A stretch of DNA of 64,000 nt from Gliomastix tumulicola (Eukaryota > Ascomycota > Sordariomycetes > Hypocreales > Bionectriaceae), in contig BCHX01000005.1 of NCBI GenBank assembly GCA_001599755.1, positions 3,034,409-3,098,408 on the forward strand. The letters are read 5' to 3'. Of this stretch, positions 10,728 to 20,487 are shown piece after piece. Numbering within the stretch: the first letter of the stretch is position 1; each line of letters begins with the position of its first letter. The notes beneath the pieces are model-generated. The model saw nothing but the letters and a program-made list of their open reading frames with translations. It had not been told where the DNA came from and searched no databases. Position numbers and translations under genes: made by a program.

Positions 10728-11834
10728 ATGGCAACCAACCTGCAATTCACCTCTTTCAGCAACCAGGTCCAGAGGACAATCCGCTCGGACACCGCCCGAA
10801 ATGCGACCTTTGACGAGATCCCTCTCATCTCGCTCAAGGCCCCCGCCGACGAGCTTCTGAGGCAGCTGACCGACGCCTGCACACGCGTGGGATTCTTCTA
10901 CATCCAGGATCACGATGTGCCTCAGGAGAAGATCGATGCTATCTTCAAGACGGCAGAGAAGTTCTTCGCCCAGGAGAAGGACGTCAAGAACAAGATCAAC
11001 TACAAGCAGAGCAAGATCCTCAGAGGCTACGAGCCGCCGGCCGAGGTGCGGACGGACGAGAATCGGAAGCCGGATGTGAACGAGGCTTTCAACTGGGGAT
11101 ATGAGAAGGCACTTGATCCTGCGTGGAGTGGCTCCGATTCAAAGGAAGGTTCGTATTTCATATATTTCATCGAAGTCATGCGCAAATCTGCTGACATTGT
11201 TGCAACAGAGTGGACAGAAAACCCCATGTCGGGACCGAACGTTTGGCCTGAGCTGCCTGGTTTCAAGGACGTCGTCTCAGACTACTACGGAGAAGTACTA
11301 TCCCTCGCACGCCGCATGGTCAAGCTCTTCGCTCAGGTTCTCAACCTTCCTCCCTCCTACTTTGACGAGCTCGTGTCGACGCCTGGTGCTATGGGCCGCC
11401 TGATTCACTACCCACCGCAGAAGGCCTCAGACCCGGACGCTCTCGGTATCGGCGCACACACTGACATCGAGCTCTTCACTATCCTTGCGCCTGGCACGGT
11501 GCCGGCCCTGCAGATCCTCAACACGGAGGGAGAGTGGATTCAGGCGCCGCCGATCCCGGGCACATTCGTTGTCAATATTGGTGACATGCTCGCCCGGTGG
11601 ACAAACGACCGATTCGTGAGCACGGTGCACCGCGTTTGGAACATCACTGGTCTGGAGAGAATTTCGGTTCCCTTCTTCTTCGGAGCTAACTACGATGTTA
11701 TGATCCGGACTCTGCAAAGCTGCCTGGCCGAGAACGAGGCTCCCAAGTATGAGCCCGTTCTTGCTGGCGACTATGTATGGAAGAGACTGAGTGCGAGCCG
11801 GGTCGACCAAGCCGAGCTCAGGGCTACCCAGTAG
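10728..11834 (+). CDS. 2-oxoglutarate/Fe(II) oxygenase, isopenicillin-N-synthase-like
   Basis: Two exons (10728-11148, 11209-11834) give 348 residues. The 60-bp GT-AG intron is a multiple of three and so is also open; removing it gives KEEWTENPMSGPNVWPE, the usual family context. The N-terminal DIOX_N region (residues 20-140) begins IPLISL and includes GFFYIQDHDV. The C-terminal jelly roll has the iron triad His224-x-Asp226 (AHTDIELFT) and His281 (STVHRVWN), and the 2-oxoglutarate pair Arg291-x-Ser293 (ERISVPFFF). All catalytic residues are present. The family includes thymine 7-hydroxylase, flavonoid oxygenases and biosynthetic oxidases. Position between a uracil/allantoin-type permease and a ureide-type hydrolase makes a pyrimidine, ureide or N-alkyl substrate attractive, but that is inference. 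Confidence 0.85.
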   Translation: MATNLQFTSFSNQVQRTIRSDTARNATFDEIPLISLKAPADELLRQLTDACTRVGFFYIQDHDVPQEKIDAIFKTAEKFFAQEKDVKNKINYKQSKILRGYEPPAEVRTDENRKPDVNEAFNWGYEKALDPAWSGSDSKEGSYFIYFIEVMRKSADIVATEWTENPMSGPNVWPELPGFKDVVSDYYGEVLSLARRMVKLFAQVLNLPPSYFDELVSTPGAMGRLIHYPPQKASDPDALGIGAHTDIELFTILAPGTVPALQILNTEGEWIQAPPIPGTFVVNIGDMLARWTNDRFVSTVHRVWNITGLERISVPFFFGANYDVMIRTLQSCLAENEAPKYEPVLAGDYVWKRLSASRVDQAELRATQ

Positions 11835-12632
11835 GTCATTGAAAAAGCAAGGTCACAGTTGAACGAGTGGCAGACAAGGAGAAAAGTATAGTAGTTAAAA
11901 AGGCGTAGAGAAAGAAGTCAAATCAGAAACATACATTTCATGAATCCTTGTTGCTCGTTGACGGCTGGACTGTCTTCAAGGGGTCTCGGCTTAGACACAA
12001 ATTACTCTGTCGTGCACGCCCTCCCTTGCGTCCGCTGGTGATTCCGCCATTTAAAGCCATTGACTAAAGCTATGGACAGCAAACTATGGTCAACGTCCTG
12101 CTGTGGTGGGCGTCAAGTCTTGTGGAACATGTCTGTGTGCGAACTCACTCTCCCTGTGCCTGCCGAAGATGTTTTCAAGTAACAGAGAGAGGTCAGTGCC
12201 CAGTTCAATAAACCCGATAAGCACCCAACGTCGCTAATCAGTGCGGTCCAGCTTATCTTTCGTAAATCCCGCACAGGGATAGTGCCCCTTCACCCCGGCT
12301 ATTATGGGCTCAGACCCAGGGAATCGGAAACAAACATCCGACTCCATGTTTCTCAGCTGATAATCTCTGACAGCCACGTGCCCATCGGGACCCTGAGGCT
12401 ACTGACCGATGATGCATGACTCGCGCGCCGGCGGCGCCGGCGGCTATCACTAGATGAAAGCGCTGTCGTATCTCAGCGCGAACTACAGGGACGAGACTGC
12501 TTCTAGCCGATATATACCACAAATGATCATGTGCTATACACCACCATCACGCCAGGCCGCAAGCCATGCCACACCACGACACTATCTGATTTCGATCCAG
12601 ATACAGGCGCTATCAGCCGCAGTCAGTCCAAG
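11835..12632. promoter_or_regulatory. Upstream region of the hydrolase fusion with GATA motifs
   Basis: 798 bp between tandem genes. It contains GATAAG at 12216-12221 and CTTATC at 12252-12257, a further TGATAA near 12359, a CACGTG box at 12375-12380, two overlapping copies of the shared 11-mer at 12425-12444 and a TATATA element at about 12511. This supports independent transcription of the fusion with nitrogen (GATA-factor) control. Confidence 0.5.
12425..12444. promoter_or_regulatory. Overlapping pair of the cluster-shared 11-mer
   Basis: GCGCCGGCGGC is present at 12425-12435 and again at 12434-12444. The same 11-mer stands at 10440-10450 in the divergent promoter of the permease and oxygenase genes. 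Confidence 0.4.
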
Positions 12633-14822
12633 ATGCTCTCCTTGACCGCGGCGAAGCCGTATCGATATTCCTTCGAGCCGGCCAGCACTGCGCTCGTCAT
12701 CATCGACGTGCAGCGCGACTTCGTGGATCCCAGCGGCTTCGGTGCCATCCAGTGTGGCAACGATGAGATCTTTGCTTCCGTCCGCGATGTTGTCCCCGTT
12801 ATCAAGAAGGTCCTGGATGCGTCCAGGGCCTTGGGGCTACATGTGATTCACACTCGGGAAGGCCACAAGCCTAATCTGTCAGACCTCAGCGCGAGCAAAA
12901 GGGAAAGGCAGGTGAACGCGCCGAGCGGACACCACAGCATCGGTATTGGTGATCAGGGTCCGATGGGCAAGCTGCTCGTGCGAGGCGAGTATGGGCACGA
13001 CATCGTGGACGAGCTGAAGCCCCTTCCTCGCGAGGTGGTCATTGATAAGCCAGGAAAGGGTTCATTCTGGGCAACGTCTTTACACCGGAAACTCATGGCC
13101 CGTGGTATCACGCACATCCTTCTCTGTGGCGTTACCACCGAGTGCTGCGTCACGACCACGGCGCGGGAGGCCAATGATAGGGGCTTTGAGTGTTGTATCC
13201 TACGAGATGCCACCGGCGGCTTCGATAAGTCCTTCGTGGACACTTCGCTCGATATGATCTCCTCATACGACGGGCTCTTTGGATTCACATCGGAAACCAA
13301 GGAGTTCCTGTCATTGGCATCTGCCCTGCCATCCAGTGTAGCGACTCCGCCGCGAACACCGCCTGATCTGGATAACCTCAGAATCGACTTGGACACTCTC
13401 CAGCAACTCTACAGAGGACGCGTCGTCTCACCATCAGATGTTATGGACACACTCTGGAAGCGCATTCAAGTCTACGAGGAGGGGAAGCCGAATGTCTGGA
13501 TACATCTGCGTCCGAGGGAGGACATCATGGCTAATGCCGAAGCCTTGGGCCAGAAATACGCCCGCACCTCTCCAGACCAGCTACCAGTTCTATACGGAGT
13601 TCCGTTCGCCATCAAAGACAATTTCGACGTGGCAGGCATGCCGACTACCGCAGGCTGCCCGGGCTACACATACATTCCGAAAGAGACGGCACCAGTCGTC
13701 TCACTTCTTCTTGCCGCCGGAGCCATCCTGGTTGGAAAGACCAACATGGATCAGCTGGCCACAGGCCTCAGCGGCTGCCGATCTCCCTGGGGAAACGTGC
13801 GTAGCGTCTATGGCACGAACCGCATTTCCGGTGGTTCTTCCTCTGGGTCTGCTGTTGCAGTCGCAGCTGGACTCGTGACATTCTCACTGGGGACGGATAC
13901 CGCAGGCAGTGGCCGTGTCCCGGCTGCCCTGAACGGCATCGTGGGCCTGAAGCCGACAAAGGGGACACTCTCCGCTCGTGGCATAGTGCCTGCATGTCGC
14001 ACTTTAGACACCGCCTCGATATTTGCCCTGAGCGTGGATGAGGCTCGGAAGGTGTGGCATGTCCTCGACGAGCCGGACGAGCAGGACAACTTTTCGAAAG
14101 ATGCGTACACGCTTCCGTTATCTCTTTCTGACTTTAGAGGTGTGCCTGAGCACTTCACGTTCGCCACGCTACCTCCGTCTGCTCTCGATAGTGCTGAGCC
14201 GGCATACCAAAAATGCTTCGCGTCTGCTGTCGCCGCTCTCGAGGAGCTATCAGGGAAACCAAACAACGCTCTATCAGACGACGAGTACAAACCATTCTCA
14301 CAAGCGACCGAGTTGCTCTACAAGGGTACTCTAGTCCACGAGCGAATCGCTTCCATCGGCCACGAGTTCATAAGTCAAAATATGGACAAGCTGCATCCCA
14401 CCACAAGAGCGCTATTCCAGGCGGTTCACTCAAAGCCTGATCAGCCGTGGCAGGTCTTTGCCGATCAGGCCGCGCAGATGGAGGCAACGAAGTCTGCAGC
14501 CAAGCTCTTCGGAATGGGACATTTATCCGAAACTACCACCCCTCGTGGACCTTTAGACGTCCTAGTTCTCCCAACGGTAGGGTGCCATCCTACCATCGAT
14601 GAAATGGAGGCTGACCCGATCGGACTAAATGCCCGGATGGGCACCTTTACGCACTTCGCAAATGTCATGGATCTGTGCGCCATCTCTGTTCACGCCGGGT
14701 GGACTGAGGACGGGCTGCCTTTTGGACTGAGCCTGGTCGGAGGTAAAGGGATGGATGGGAGGCTACTAAGCATTGCTGCCGCTTTGGAGAGCAAAGTTGG
14801 TAAGCTTGTAGTTGCACAGTAG
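12633..14822 (+). CDS. Fused biuret-hydrolase-like cysteine hydrolase and allophanate-hydrolase-like amidase
   Basis: 729 residues, no introns. The first in-frame ATG is at 12633 with A at -3; the frame upstream has only GTG. Residues 15-235 form an isochorismatase-fold cysteine hydrolase with Asp25 (IIDVQRDF), Lys142 (DKPGKGSF) and Cys172 (GVTTECCV). The blocks VIHTREGHKPNLSDL and AREANDRGFEC closely resemble bacterial biuret amidohydrolase BiuH. Residues 255-729 are an amidase-signature domain with Lys328 (FAIKDNFD), GGSSSGSAVAVAAG at 400-413 and Ser426 (TDTAGSGRVPA), most like AtzF/Dur2 allophanate hydrolase. The C-terminal domain of AtzF/Dur2 is absent. Biuret to allophanate to ammonia and CO2 would be two consecutive steps in one chain; a ureidoacrylate-type first substrate is an alternative. 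Lack of introns hints at bacterial ancestry. Confidence 0.88.
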   Translation: MLSLTAAKPYRYSFEPASTALVIIDVQRDFVDPSGFGAIQCGNDEIFASVRDVVPVIKKVLDASRALGLHVIHTREGHKPNLSDLSASKRERQVNAPSGHHSIGIGDQGPMGKLLVRGEYGHDIVDELKPLPREVVIDKPGKGSFWATSLHRKLMARGITHILLCGVTTECCVTTTAREANDRGFECCILRDATGGFDKSFVDTSLDMISSYDGLFGFTSETKEFLSLASALPSSVATPPRTPPDLDNLRIDLDTLQQLYRGRVVSPSDVMDTLWKRIQVYEEGKPNVWIHLRPREDIMANAEALGQKYARTSPDQLPVLYGVPFAIKDNFDVAGMPTTAGCPGYTYIPKETAPVVSLLLAAGAILVGKTNMDQLATGLSGCRSPWGNVRSVYGTNRISGGSSSGSAVAVAAGLVTFSLGTDTAGSGRVPAALNGIVGLKPTKGTLSARGIVPACRTLDTASIFALSVDEARKVWHVLDEPDEQDNFSKDAYTLPLSLSDFRGVPEHFTFATLPPSALDSAEPAYQKCFASAVAALEELSGKPNNALSDDEYKPFSQATELLYKGTLVHERIASIGHEFISQNMDKLHPTTRALFQAVHSKPDQPWQVFADQAAQMEATKSAAKLFGMGHLSETTTPRGPLDVLVLPTVGCHPTIDEMEADPIGLNARMGTFTHFANVMDLCAISVHAGWTEDGLPFGLSLVGGKGMDGRLLSIAAALESKVGKLVVAQ

Positions 14823-15353
14823 TAGGTAAACTGTCTCTAAAAGAAAAGCCTCATGCTCGAACGTTTTGTTTAGTTGTATATCACCCTTTGGTGGAATGTA
14901 ATTCCGACCAGAGACATGGCCAATGGATAAGAGAACATAATTGATAGCTGCTTCGCGGTATCCAAAACGACCCTCCGGCTGATTGCAATGCTGGTTACAT
15001 GAATGCTGCCCTGGATGTTTGTGTGGCTACCCACTCAATCTTCTGTTATCACATGAAAAAATACGTGATTGCTAATCTCGCTACCAAGAATATTGCCTCT
15101 CTATTTACCAATCAAGGACTCCAACAGACTACACAGCCCCGTATTCACTCCTATTCACTCCCACACACCCTCCGGGGTCATCCTGACTCAGCAACAAATG
15201 ACGTCGATACCTTTTTTGAATTCAACACACCTGCAGGAAGCTGACGTAGTTGTGTAACCACTAGCAGCAGAGTGGGTTGCATTCGAAGTACATACCTTCA
15301 AGAGCTCTGCCTTGTTTAATGTAGGAGAAATATGACAGAGCAACGTCTGACCG

Positions 15354-15361
15354 TGACGTCA
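15354..15361. promoter_or_regulatory. TGACGTCA (CRE/bZIP-type) palindrome
   Basis: Perfect CREB/ATF-type octamer 190 bp upstream of the methyltransferase start, with two more TGACGT half-type sites at 15199-15205 and 15242-15247. Fungal bZIP factors of the Atf family bind this element. Confidence 0.45.
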
Positions 15362-15415
15362 GCATTGTACGTAACCATTGTGACCTTGCTGTTGACCGAG
15401 AAGGGCCTTTCTGTT

Positions 15416-15439
15416 ATGTCACGTAGTAGAACGTGACAT
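15416..15439. promoter_or_regulatory. Perfect 9-bp inverted repeat ATGTCACGT-N6-ACGTGACAT
   Basis: Two perfect 9-bp arms around a 6-bp spacer, ending 112 bp before the methyltransferase start. Each arm contains a CACGT/ACGTG core. The symmetry suggests binding of a dimer of dimers or of two bZIP/bHLH units. Confidence 0.45.
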
Positions 15440-15551
15440 CGAGCGGTCGCTCTATCACGGATATACCTATACAGTATCCCCGCAGTCTCTTTTTCTCGTC
15501 TCCTAAGCCTCGCACTACCCAGCAGTCGGGAGCGGCTGATAATCATCGACC

Positions 15552-17094
15552 ATGGCTTTGGAACAGCTCACACTGGACTCTCCAATCGTCACGGAGCCCA
15601 ACGACGCCAATGCCGTGCCGGGTCTTATTCAGCAGCTCCAGGATGACCTATTCACCCTACCGCAGAACAAAGATGCGACCAGACTGGAGCTTCTTAGTAA
15701 AGCTCGAAAGCTTGTTCAAGCCCTTGAGACGCCCAAGGAGACAATGCTGCAACACTGCTGGGCCCAGGTTCGACACCTTCCGCACCCAATGCACTTCGTT
15801 CTAGACCTAATGTCAATACTGCAGATCAGCGCTATTTCCGCTCTCACGTTTGGTGTTGAAGCTGGTCTGTGGAAGGCCATGGCTGCAGATGATCATCCCC
15901 AGGCCTGCCAAGTTGGAGACCTGGCCTCGGAAACCGGGGTAGATCCCAAACTCTTGGGTATGTCACACTGGCCAAAGCGCCCTGATAATCAACGACAGTC
16001 CAATATGCTAAGCTGACGCTCTTCTTTTGTCTTTGAAGCACGGCTGCTGCGTCACCTGGGGCTATGGGCTACGTCAAGGAGACTAGTGTAGACGAGTACG
16101 AGCCCACCAACTTCACTCGGTCCATGGCGATTGATGAGATCGGAAACAGCTACATAGTATGGTAAGCATGATGAATCGTTCACCCCTCACACATGCTCAT
16201 GTATTTTCTGTCCTTCCCAAGGTCTAACATACCCTCCTCTTTGCTATAAATAGCTCGTCCTCAGCCAATGCCTCGCTTCGTTTACACGAGTACTCCCGAG
16301 AGCGTGGCTTCAAGAACCCCGAGGATTCCAATGATACCCCGTTCAGGTATGCATACGACACAGACATGGACGTGTTTGCGTGGCAAGAAAGCCTTGGGTA
16401 TGGAAAGCATTTCAGCGATCATCTGACTGCGGCTCACTACGGTCTCAGGCAGTGGATGGATCAGGATGTCTTCCCTGTTGAGGAGCGTCTGATTCACGGT
16501 GCCGACATCGCCGCAGACGCACCTTTTCTGGTAGACATTGGGGGCAATATTGGCTATGATCTGGTCGACTTCAAAGCCCATCACCCAAGACACCCCGGCA
16601 AACTTGTCCTCCAGGATCTTCCTAGTGTCGTCGATCAGATCAAGGATTTGGACCCTTCGATTATACAGATGTCGTATGATTTCTTCACGGAGCAGCCCAT
16701 CGAAGGTCAGATACGATCAGTAATTGCTCCGTCCCAGGGGGGGCATTTGATGGTGCAGGTGCTAATGTTCTGTTCAGGCGCTCGCGCTTACTACCTGCAC
16801 ATGATCCTCCACGACTGGCCAGACAGCGAATGCGAGAAGATCGTTGCAAATACCAAGGCTGCCATGAAGCCTGGCTACAGCAAGTTATTAATCAACGAGA
16901 GCGTCATCCCTGATAGGGACGCCGCATGGGAAATCACGGCCCTAGACATGATCATGCTGACTAGGTTCAGCTCGATGGAGCGCTCCCGCACAGATTGGGT
17001 TGATCTCATTGAGAGAAAGTGTGGCATGAAGATTGTTAGAATTTGGGACGCTGGTAGAGGCAACGAGAGTCTCATTGAGGTCGAGCTTTCCTAA
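15552..17094 (+). CDS. SAM-dependent O-methyltransferase, apparently frameshifted
   Basis: Fungal caffeate/sterigmatocystin-type O-methyltransferase. Exons read as 15552-15957, 16039-16161, 16254-16705, 16778-17094. The winged-helix dimerisation half covers the first two exons; the Rossmann half has VDIGGNIGYDL (SAM motif I, with N-I replacing the usual G-G/K), KLVLQDLP and HMILHDWPDSE with the catalytic-type His, then a LEMERTx-like C-terminus. In exon 2, LARLLRHLG lies in one frame and GAMGYVKETSVDEY in another; the shift falls in the GGGG run at 16058-16061, where one base seems to be missing. A weak alternative donor at 15965 would restore frame but replaces the conserved RLLRHL block. 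So this is a recent pseudogene, a strain variant or a sequence error. It converges on the oxidase gene 102 bp away. Confidence 0.75.
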
Positions 17095-17196
17095 TCCTCG
17101 GGGTCGGTATCTATGCAGTTCCGTCCGATTTCAGTGTTATATATATTGCCAATCGCTACTGGGAACACAGCTTGATGACAAATGACAAAGCTAAGA

Positions 17197-19073
17197 CTAT
17201 GGCTTGTCATATTGAGACACAGCGCATAGCCTGCCGTCAGGCTCCAGAGCCCACACCTCATCACTTCCAACAGCCACATGTGCCCACAGTGTGAATGAAG
17301 GATCATACGCCCGCTTGATCTCGAGCAACCGCCCATAATTTGCGCCGTAATAGTCTTCCTTCCAGTTGACATTGTCGTATGTGGCCTCATTCGGATACGC
17401 GCCGCTGTTGGGGGCGATTTCTCGAAGTCGCAGCTGCCACTGGTTGATGAGGCCCTGAGACCGCCTCATCTCCTGCCATGAGACATCAGGTTCGAAGAGA
17501 AGAACCATGTTGATGTGGATGGCCGAATCCCGCCAGGCTGGCACAACGGAGCTGTACCCTCGATCCTGGCCCGTCCCGGCGGCAAGAGAATAGTTTCCAG
17601 ATATCAACCCCGTGATAGCACCCTCTACCTCAGTCGCGTGACGGAGAACGTTGAGGATTTCTGATCGATTGCTGGGATGTTCGAGTGTTGCTTTAGGGAT
17701 AAGACGGCCTCCGTTGACTGCGTGAGTTGCATATGTAGGCTCGGTAAAGTTGTAATAATGGTCGAGCCAGGTCGGGTGAACATGTCTCTGATTATCAGTG
17801 AGAGTAATGTTCAACGCTGAAACGTCATCGAGAAATGGCTGAAGTGCCGCTGACAGCTCATCAGCAGTTGCGTCAGGAAGCGTCGTGAAGTCTAGCGTGA
17901 AACTGCTGTTGTCGATGATGGCGGAAACAGCCAGGCTAGGAACATCAAGCAGCTGCGGTAGACCACGCAGCCATGCGTCAACTGCTCGCCAGAAAGGACC
18001 AGCATTTTCATTCTCATTGTTGAATGACACACGAGCACCTGCCACTTGTCCATCGGGATGGGCTCGGATAGTGGCGGAGAGGACGACGGCATAGTTGCCT
18101 GGCCCGCCGCCGCTGAGCGCCCAGAAGAGATCCTCGTGCTGTGTGCGACTGACGATGAGATGCTCCCCGGCAGCCGTCACTACCTCGAACTCGAGAGTGT
18201 TGTCTGCTCCCAGTCCGTACAGGGAGCCAAGATGCCCGTGACCGCCACCCTGCGTCCAACCGCCAGCTAGCCCCACGCTTCGACAGTCTCCTCCGGCAAC
18301 TCGTAGGCCTCTTTCCTTGGCGGCTTCATATGCTTCCGACCCTTGGACTCCTGCGCCTAGCTTAACAGCTGGGCCGACGTAGTGAGCGCTCGTGTAGTTC
18401 AGGAACGTGATGTCCTTCAGGTGGTGTGTCCAGAGCGCCAGAGCACCACGCCCTGTCGAGCGACCGAGGAAATCGTGTCCTGTGTTCTTGATCGTAAGGC
18501 GGATATTGTGCTCTTGGGCGAAGCGTAGTCCTGACACCACCGTCTCTGCAGAATCGACCTTGATCGCGTAAGGAGCGATGTTGCCCAGCGTGCACGTGCC
18601 GCCGCTTTCGGCAAGAAAAGGGCTGCATGTCGTGTTGACCCAATAAGGCGAGCCAACATGGACTGGATCATTCATTCTGCAAGTTTTGATAAGCACACAT
18701 GAACAAGTCAGATGCGATTGCTGAGAATGAAGTCTCCTTGGCGAGATTCGCACACGACCTACCGGGGTGATAGCTCCGTCCACTCATCTCGGATCTGCTG
18801 ACACGACAGACTCGACGACGCATTATTGCTGTAACTGTAACACGGCTGAGCTAGAGGCACGCCGACGAAAAGATTGCCGCCGACTGTCTCGTTGAGGCTC
18901 CTCCATTCATCGGCGCTTGGCCACTCGGCGTCTTCGGGGACGTAGCGGCACACCCGCTTGGATAACGTCGTCCATGTTGGCTCAGAAGTACCCGATACTA
19001 GAGACGGCAGGTTGGGCACTGCAAGAACAAAAGAGAAAAGCAGCCCACGAGCTCTCAATCTTAACAAATGCAT
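17197..19073 (-). CDS. Secreted FAD-linked oxidase, BBE family
   Basis: Two exons (19073-18763, 18676-17197) give 596 residues, typical of fungal berberine-bridge-like oxidases. A signal peptide (about residues 1-28) is followed by a PCMH FAD-binding domain. Covalent flavin ligands are visible: His in KNTGHDFLGRSTG and Cys in GGDCRSVGLAGGWTQGGGHG. The C-terminal BBE motif reads YYGANYGRLLEIKRAYDP. Many N-glycosylation sites fit secretion. Family members oxidise sugars, alkaloids or secondary metabolites with oxygen. The tail-to-tail methyltransferase suggests a small secondary-metabolite pair, but no backbone synthase is in the window. A TATAAATA element lies at 19208-19215. Confidence 0.88.
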
Positions 19074-19352
19074 AGTACATTTAGAAGCAACCCCTGAAGA
19101 TAGTTAAATGCAGGCACCAATAATCAGTCAATAACAGTAGAAAGGTGAGCTGTACGGTCGCTCAGGATAAAAGGATAGCTTCAATACACTTGGGGATAAG
19201 TCTTGGGTATTTATATCGCACTTCAGCTTAACAATGTGGTCCAAATCCACCGGGGGCCACCCTGACAATGTAGTTCCCCCGACTCCGAATCAGTGCGCCT
19301 GCGAGCATGCACGGTTTGCACGGACGCCTACACTGTTCAACAAGAGAATGCA

Positions 19353-19400
19353 GGGCGGCATTCAAATCTTCCGGGGGCGGCATTCAAATCTTCCGGGGGC
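19353..19400. repeat. 22-bp tandem repeat, about 2.3 copies
   Basis: Two identical 22-bp units starting at 19353 and 19375 (GGGCGGCATTCAAATC then TTCCGG), followed by the first bases of a third. Confidence 0.7.
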
Positions 19401-19625
19401 GGCAAGCTCTAGTCCGCTGAAGCAGCTACCAACAGCGGCCTCCTCAGGCAAAGTCACAGCTTCATTCGTGGCTCAGAGATCACCAGCGGGCGGTATTCTT
19501 AAGTTGAACTCGACTGGAATCGATCAGTATCGTTGCCAAGCGTATCTTCCGGGCTTGCCCTGGTGCAACGCATCACGCCATCGCTAGCTACAGCGTGGTT
19601 ACGACCGGAGCTTTTCAGGCCTACT

Positions 19626-19655
19626 GCAAGCCTCCTGCAAGCCTCCTGCAAGCCA
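19626..19655. repeat. 11-bp tandem repeat (GCAAGCCTCCT), about three copies
   Basis: Perfect direct repeats of an 11-bp unit in non-coding DNA. Probably a minisatellite of no known function. Confidence 0.65.
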
Positions 19656-20457
19656 GCCCATAAAACACCACCACACCGCCTTTGATTGGGCGGGCAGGTC
19701 CAAGGACACAATGTGCAATATGCGCCTGGGCCCTAACCCATGATTTTTACCGCTGAACTAGAGGCCACCCACCCCACAATCATGTTGTGCATGGCCAAGA
19801 TGGCTTACTGCTGATCAACGCTCTCACTCCCATCAATTTGTTCGTTCTCTAGTTAAACACAGCTTTCCCCTCGGTAGACGTAGACGACCTTGTGAAATGG
19901 GGATAGGTCAAATGGGAGATGATCTTGTCCCTTGATACTTCGTACTGGCTAAGGAAAACAGTATGTTTTCCCTAATCGCACCAGTAATATCTCCCTCTAC
20001 CAGTCTCGTCGTCACCATGAACCTGACTTTGACTACCCTATATCTATCACATCATCCTCAAAGCCGAGCGCAGCAGCTAATAACATCAACCATGTCAATT
20101 TGAGTCGGGAACTGCCCGGAAAGCTGAGTCTCCCATTATAACGTAGCAGAGTCGCTATATGTTATATGCCAAATGACCGTGGCCCGTGTTGGGCGGACTG
20201 ACATTAGACACGCAGCCATTGCGCTGCTGCACATCCTTCAATTTGATGTCTCATTTTATGGCTTTTATGTTTTCAACCTTTTTACCTCTTTTTTTTTACC
20301 CCTTCCCCTCCATGATATGATGTACTAACTAGGTACTAATGCGCTATAATGATGCCTTTGAAATTTGCCCCCTCGGCAGGTGTTTCCACCACTGGTCCCT
20401 CGAGCGGTTTTTTTCTATGGTGGAAACAACTACTAGTATGAAGGGTCCCGTGATGGC

Positions 20458-20487
20458 GCCAGACGCCAGACGCCAGACGCCAGACGC
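20458..20487. repeat. 7-bp tandem repeat (CCAGACG), four copies
   Basis: Perfect heptamer minisatellite in non-coding DNA. Confidence 0.65.

Larger units (their letters stand above)
14823..15551. other. Intergenic region upstream of the O-methyltransferase
   Basis: 729 bp holding the fusion 3' UTR and the methyltransferase promoter. No gene is seen. Several TGACGT-type bZIP motifs occur (15199-15205, 15242-15247, 15354-15361) together with the 24-bp inverted repeat at 15416-15439. Confidence 0.5.
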
